Of a stretch of 8,792 nt of DNA, positions 7,564-8,792 are shown piece after piece. The DNA lies in assembly GCA_017431185.1 (NCBI GenBank), contig JAFRLP010000425.1:1-8792 (forward strand), given 5' to 3'. The notes below the pieces were generated by a model that saw only the letters and a list, made by a program, of their open reading frames with translations, had not been told where the DNA came from and did not search any database. Numbering within the stretch: the first letter of the stretch is position 1; every line of letters starts with the position of its first letter. This DNA is from Victivallales bacterium. GTDB taxonomy: Bacteria; Verrucomicrobiota; Lentisphaeria; Oligosphaerales; Oligosphaeraceae. Position numbers and translations under genes: made by a program.

Positions 7564-7651
7564 GAAAAGGAAGAATGTCAAAACGCAGAGCGGCCTCTGT
7601 CTTGATGTTGGCGTAAGTCCTTGCTGGACAATCTATTAACTAATCAAACAG

Positions 7652-7767
7652 TGTCCCAGGAAAACGTTCCTTATTATTGTACAATCTTTTTCTGAATTTT
7701 CAAGCAGGAAAACCATTTTTTTTGATTTTTTTTCGTGTCCCAAAATAAGGAACGTTTTTTGGGGACA
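7652..7767. repeat. Inverted repeat, 24-bp arms at 7652-7675 and 7744-7767
   Basis: The left arm begins TGTCCC and ends AAAACGTTCCTTATT. The reverse complement of the right arm begins TGTCCCC and ends with the same 15 bases. The arms match at 21 of 24 positions and are separated by 68 nt. The right arm also has a local partner: TGTCCCAAAA at 7736-7745 can pair with TTTTGGGGACA at 7757-7767 with one bulge. The sites may be paired repressor operators, or alternative RNA structures upstream of the rightward gene. Confidence 0.8.
7676..7733 (-). promoter_or_regulatory. Candidate strong leftward promoter with A-tract (UP-like) element
   Basis: On the minus strand, TTGAAA (7698-7703) lies 16 nt from TACAAT (7676-7681); each differs from consensus at one base. 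Two A8 runs on this strand (7716-7723 and 7726-7733) fall at about -47 to -64 from the expected start near 7669, the usual place for an UP element. The left arm of the inverted repeat covers the expected start site, as an operator would. The transcript would run toward the gene at 7474-7151 with a leader of about 195 nt. Confidence 0.5.
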
Positions 7768-7783
7768 ATTTTTCAGCAAGCGC

Positions 7784-7789
7784 AAGGAG
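7784..7789 (+). promoter_or_regulatory. Ribosome binding site for the 57-residue membrane protein
   Basis: AAGGAG lies 6 nt before ATG 7796 and is the main reason to accept this short gene. Confidence 0.7.
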
Positions 7790-7795
7790 AAAAAG

Positions 7796-7969
7796 ATGGA
7801 CTTTCTGGACAAGGTGATTCTCGCCGGCATCGCTGTGCCTGTGATTTCAATGGCGTTTTTTGGGGCAGTATGGGCGGTTGGGCGCTCGCTGCTCTTCTTT
7901 GTGGAGAAAACCGGTTGTCGGGAGAGAGCGCAAGACTGTGAAGGTGGGATTGGGAGCATTGGCCGATGA
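7796..7969 (+). CDS. Small membrane protein (57 residues), unknown function
   Basis: The protein starts MDFLDKVILAGIAVPVISMA and ends at TGA 7967-7969. Residues ~7-37 form one long hydrophobic segment (VILAGIAVPVISMAFFGAVW, continuing through a GR pair to LLFFV), followed by a polar tail with two cysteines (C41, C48). The start has a well-spaced AAGGAG. It lies divergent from the leftward membrane gene, with the inverted repeat ending 28 nt upstream of its ATG. One transmembrane segment with short ends would suit a holin-like, toxin-like or regulatory micropeptide, but I do not recognise the family and the tail module gives no further clue. The longer overlapping frames on both strands lack this combination of ribosome site and membrane segment. 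Confidence 0.55.
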   Translation: MDFLDKVILAGIAVPVISMAFFGAVWAVGRSLLFFVEKTGCRERAQDCEGGIGSIGR

Positions 7970-7979
7970 TGTGCATTCG

Positions 7980-8040
7980 CCAGCCTGTTCCGCTCTTTTA
8001 TTTCCATGAAAGGTCCTTTTTCAAGCGGAATCGTGGCTGG
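7980..8040 (+). other. Extended imperfect hairpin
   Basis: CCAGCC (7980-7985) pairs with GGCTGG (8035-8040), and TTCCGCT (7988-7994) with AGCGGAA (8024-8030), giving 13 perfect pairs broken by a 2 x 4 internal loop. The 29-nt apical loop can fold further (AAAG/CTTT). It begins 10 nt after the stop of the 57-residue gene. Confidence 0.6.
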
Positions 8041-8066
8041 AAGCCGTGCGGGAGCGCGGCGGACGC

Positions 8067-8104
8067 GCCGGGCCACGTCCAAATCGCGGCAACCCGGCTT
8101 TTTT
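8067..8104 (+). terminator. Candidate intrinsic terminator or attenuator
   Basis: GCCGGG (8067-8072) pairs with CCCGGC (8093-8098) and is followed at once by six T (8099-8104). The 20-nt loop is longer than usual, so efficiency is uncertain. It could end the transcript of the upstream small gene or attenuate transcription into the SSB-like gene. Confidence 0.5.
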
Positions 8105-8242
8105 CCGATGGTCGGCGAGTGGCAAGTGATTCGCTTTCCCGACGGCTTCGCAGTCGGGTGACTGGGGAATACGCACACGGGGCACGCCGCGCCCTTCGCT
8201 CTCCGCCCCAGCAGAACACGGAGGGCAGTTCACAACTACTCG

Positions 8243-8275
8243 CGCCCGGCGGGTTGCGTCAGCGGCGACCGGGCG
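8243..8275 (+). promoter_or_regulatory. Stable hairpin in the 5' leader of the SSB-like gene
   Basis: CGCCCGG (8243-8249) pairs perfectly with CCGGGCG (8269-8275). Inside, GUUGC can pair with GCGGC around a GUCA tetraloop. No T run follows, so it is not a terminator. It ends 19 nt before the AAAGGAG ribosome site, where it could affect initiation or mRNA stability. Confidence 0.5.
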
Positions 8276-8308
8276 ACTTTCCCAGGGAAGATTCAAAGGA
8301 GCATGACA

Positions 8309-8792
8309 ATGGCGATTGCGGAGTTGAACGAGTTCAGGGTGCAGGGCACCGTGACCGGCTGGCCTAGGCAGGGGCGTTTCCAGGATGGGATGCCATACCT
8401 TGAGATAAGCGTCGAGAACCTGACCAGGATGCCGATTGACGGGAAGCCTCCAATGGTCGGCACGTTCCAGCTGACGGTCTATGGGGAGGACATACAGAGG
8501 TTCTCCACTCTGGCGCCGGGGCAGCAGGTGCTTGCGTCAGGGTATCTCAAGAGCAGGGCGGTGACCAGCCAGCGTTCCGGCGACACCTACCACAGGGTTA
8601 GCATGGCGGTGCGAAGCCTGGTGCTTCTTCCCCAGCAGTACCAGCAGCAGGGGCAGTACCAGCAGTACCAGCAGCCACCCCAGCAGTACCAGCAGCCACC
8701 CCAGCAGTACCAGCAGCCACCCCAGCAGTACCAGCAGCCACCCCAGCAGTACCAGCAGCCACCCCAGCAGTACCAGCAGCAGGGGCAGCAGC
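8309..8792 (+). CDS. OB-fold single-stranded-DNA-binding-like protein, 3' end outside window
   Basis: The frame is open from ATG 8309 to the window end (161 codons seen). AAAGGAG (8295-8301) is 7 nt from this ATG. An in-frame ATG at 8303 is only 1 nt from the site and is rejected. Residues ~5-108 have the strand pattern of an SSB OB fold: NEFRVQGTVTGWPRQG, MPYLEISVENLTR, TFQLTVYGEDIQRFSTL, then PGQQVLASGYLKSR and YHRVSMAVRSLVLL, the last matching the usual strand that closes the barrel. From ~109 onward it is a Gln/Tyr/Pro/Gly linker made of QQYQQPP repeats, like the disordered tails of bacterial and phage SSBs. An acidic tip, if present, lies beyond the window. Likely role: coating single-stranded DNA in phage replication or recombination. 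The OB core is not a textbook SSB, so a related OB-fold replication protein is possible. Confidence 0.65.
   Translation, partial: MAIAELNEFRVQGTVTGWPRQGRFQDGMPYLEISVENLTRMPIDGKPPMVGTFQLTVYGEDIQRFSTLAPGQQVLASGYLKSRAVTSQRSGDTYHRVSMAVRSLVLLPQQYQQQGQYQQYQQPPQQYQQPPQQYQQPPQQYQQPPQQYQQPPQQYQQQGQQ
8660..8764 (+). repeat. 21-bp tandem repeat, five perfect copies, coding
   Basis: Five identical copies of CAG CAG TAC CAG CAG CCA CCC encode QQYQQPP. Degenerate copies flank the array on both sides (8633-8659 and 8765-8792). Copies are identical at the nucleotide level, pointing to recent slippage or unequal recombination rather than selection on protein sequence alone. Confidence 0.95.

Larger units (their letters stand above)
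7475..7795. other. AT-rich intergenic control region between divergent small membrane genes
   Basis: This 321-bp stretch separates the leftward gene (start 7474) from the rightward gene (start 7796). Its composition differs sharply from the tail genes: bases 7681-7740 contain 17 G or C in 60. It holds two leftward promoter candidates, two T8 runs at 7716-7723 and 7726-7733, the palindrome ATTGTACAAT at 7676-7685, and an inverted repeat with arms at 7652-7675 and 7744-7767. A 13-codon frame (7575-7616) after AAAGGAAG could be a leader peptide but has no further support. No good rightward promoter was found. Confidence 0.7.
7970..8308 (+). other. Structured non-coding leader upstream of the SSB-like gene
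   Basis: This 339-nt stretch has no convincing gene but is rich in inverted repeats, read here as RNA on the + strand. An extended hairpin spans 7980-8040. A terminator-like hairpin with a T run spans 8067-8104. CCCGAC/GTCGGG pairs across 8138-8158, and CGCCCGG/CCGGGCG across 8243-8275. The layout resembles an attenuated or antisense-regulated leader, loosely like the C4-type antisense RNAs of temperate phages. I cannot confirm that class from memory. A frame from 7966 to 8367 runs through all hairpins and into the next gene; it is very Arg-rich and is not called. Confidence 0.45.

Noticed and set aside
7575..7616. 13-codon frame (MSKRRAASVLMLA) after AAAGGAAG, possible leader peptide
   Set aside because: Too short to judge; no rightward promoter or attenuator structure tied to it was found.
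7135..7639. Extension of a + strand frame past the end of the J-like gene
   Set aside because: This is the tail of a frame that is low-complexity Ser/Thr/Pro/Arg shadow inside the J-like gene and antisense to the leftward membrane gene. No start or ribosome site supports it.
7652..7767. Inverted repeat as the ends of a small insertion element
   Set aside because: The enclosed DNA is only 68 bp, no flanking target duplication was seen, and the promoter placement fits an operator better. A genome-wide copy search would settle it.
7636..8178. 180-codon minus-strand frame across the intergenic region and the 57-residue gene
   Set aside because: It has no convincing ribosome site at its start, no recognisable domain, and lies antisense to a gene with a good ribosome site and membrane helix.
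7966..8367. 133-codon + strand frame whose ATG overlaps the stop of the 57-residue gene (ATGA)
   Set aside because: It has the coupling-like overlap but is very Arg-rich, runs through four strong hairpins and a terminator-like T run, and overlaps the SSB-like gene by 59 nt. More likely non-coding leader; conservation in relatives would change this.

Overview
The window looks like part of a tailed (siphovirus-type) phage or prophage genome: the distal end of a tail operon, a short AT-rich control region with two small membrane-protein genes, and the start of a gene for a single-stranded-DNA-binding-like protein. The tail genes follow the order of phage lambda H-M-L-K-I-J closely enough that several roles rest on position as well as sequence. 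The tail genes are clearly GC-rich and have strong AAGGAG-type ribosome binding sites. The host cannot be named from this sequence. The BspA/DUF285-like surface repeats fit a phage of a host-associated anaerobe, but that is only a guess.

Region 1 (1-7134, + strand) is one tightly packed operon. It holds the C-terminus of the tape measure protein (1-441, with seven 24-bp tandem repeats at the window edge), a 915-residue gpM-like minor tail protein with a very long extension (455-3202), a gpL-like cysteine-rich tail-tip protein (3199-4089), a gpK-like NlpC/P60 protease/hydrolase (4086-4478) and a gpJ-like central tail-tip hub whose N-terminus appears to carry the gpI-like part (4468-7134). Neighbouring genes are 13 nt apart or overlap by 4-11 nt, so they are probably co-transcribed and translationally coupled. 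The unusual part is the division of labour. The J-like protein ends right after its hub domain, without a lambda-type C-terminal specificity region. The M-like protein carries about 785 extra residues with two PKD-like domains, two blocks of ~25-residue Phe/Leu repeats and a low-GC terminal domain. I infer that adhesion or receptor binding has moved onto the M-like protein.

Region 2 (7135-8308) has a leftward small membrane-protein gene (7151-7474) converging on the tail operon, an AT-rich intergenic segment (7475-7795) and a rightward 57-residue membrane-protein gene (7796-7969). The intergenic segment contains two candidate leftward promoters, one with A-tracts placed like an UP element, and a long inverted repeat. 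After the rightward gene comes a ~340-nt stretch with no convincing gene but several strong hairpins, one an intrinsic-terminator candidate, leading into the next gene.

Region 3 (8309-8792, + strand) is an OB-fold, SSB-like protein whose Gln/Tyr/Pro-rich tail is built from 21-bp tandem repeats and runs off the window. Both ends of the window therefore lie in tandem repeats.
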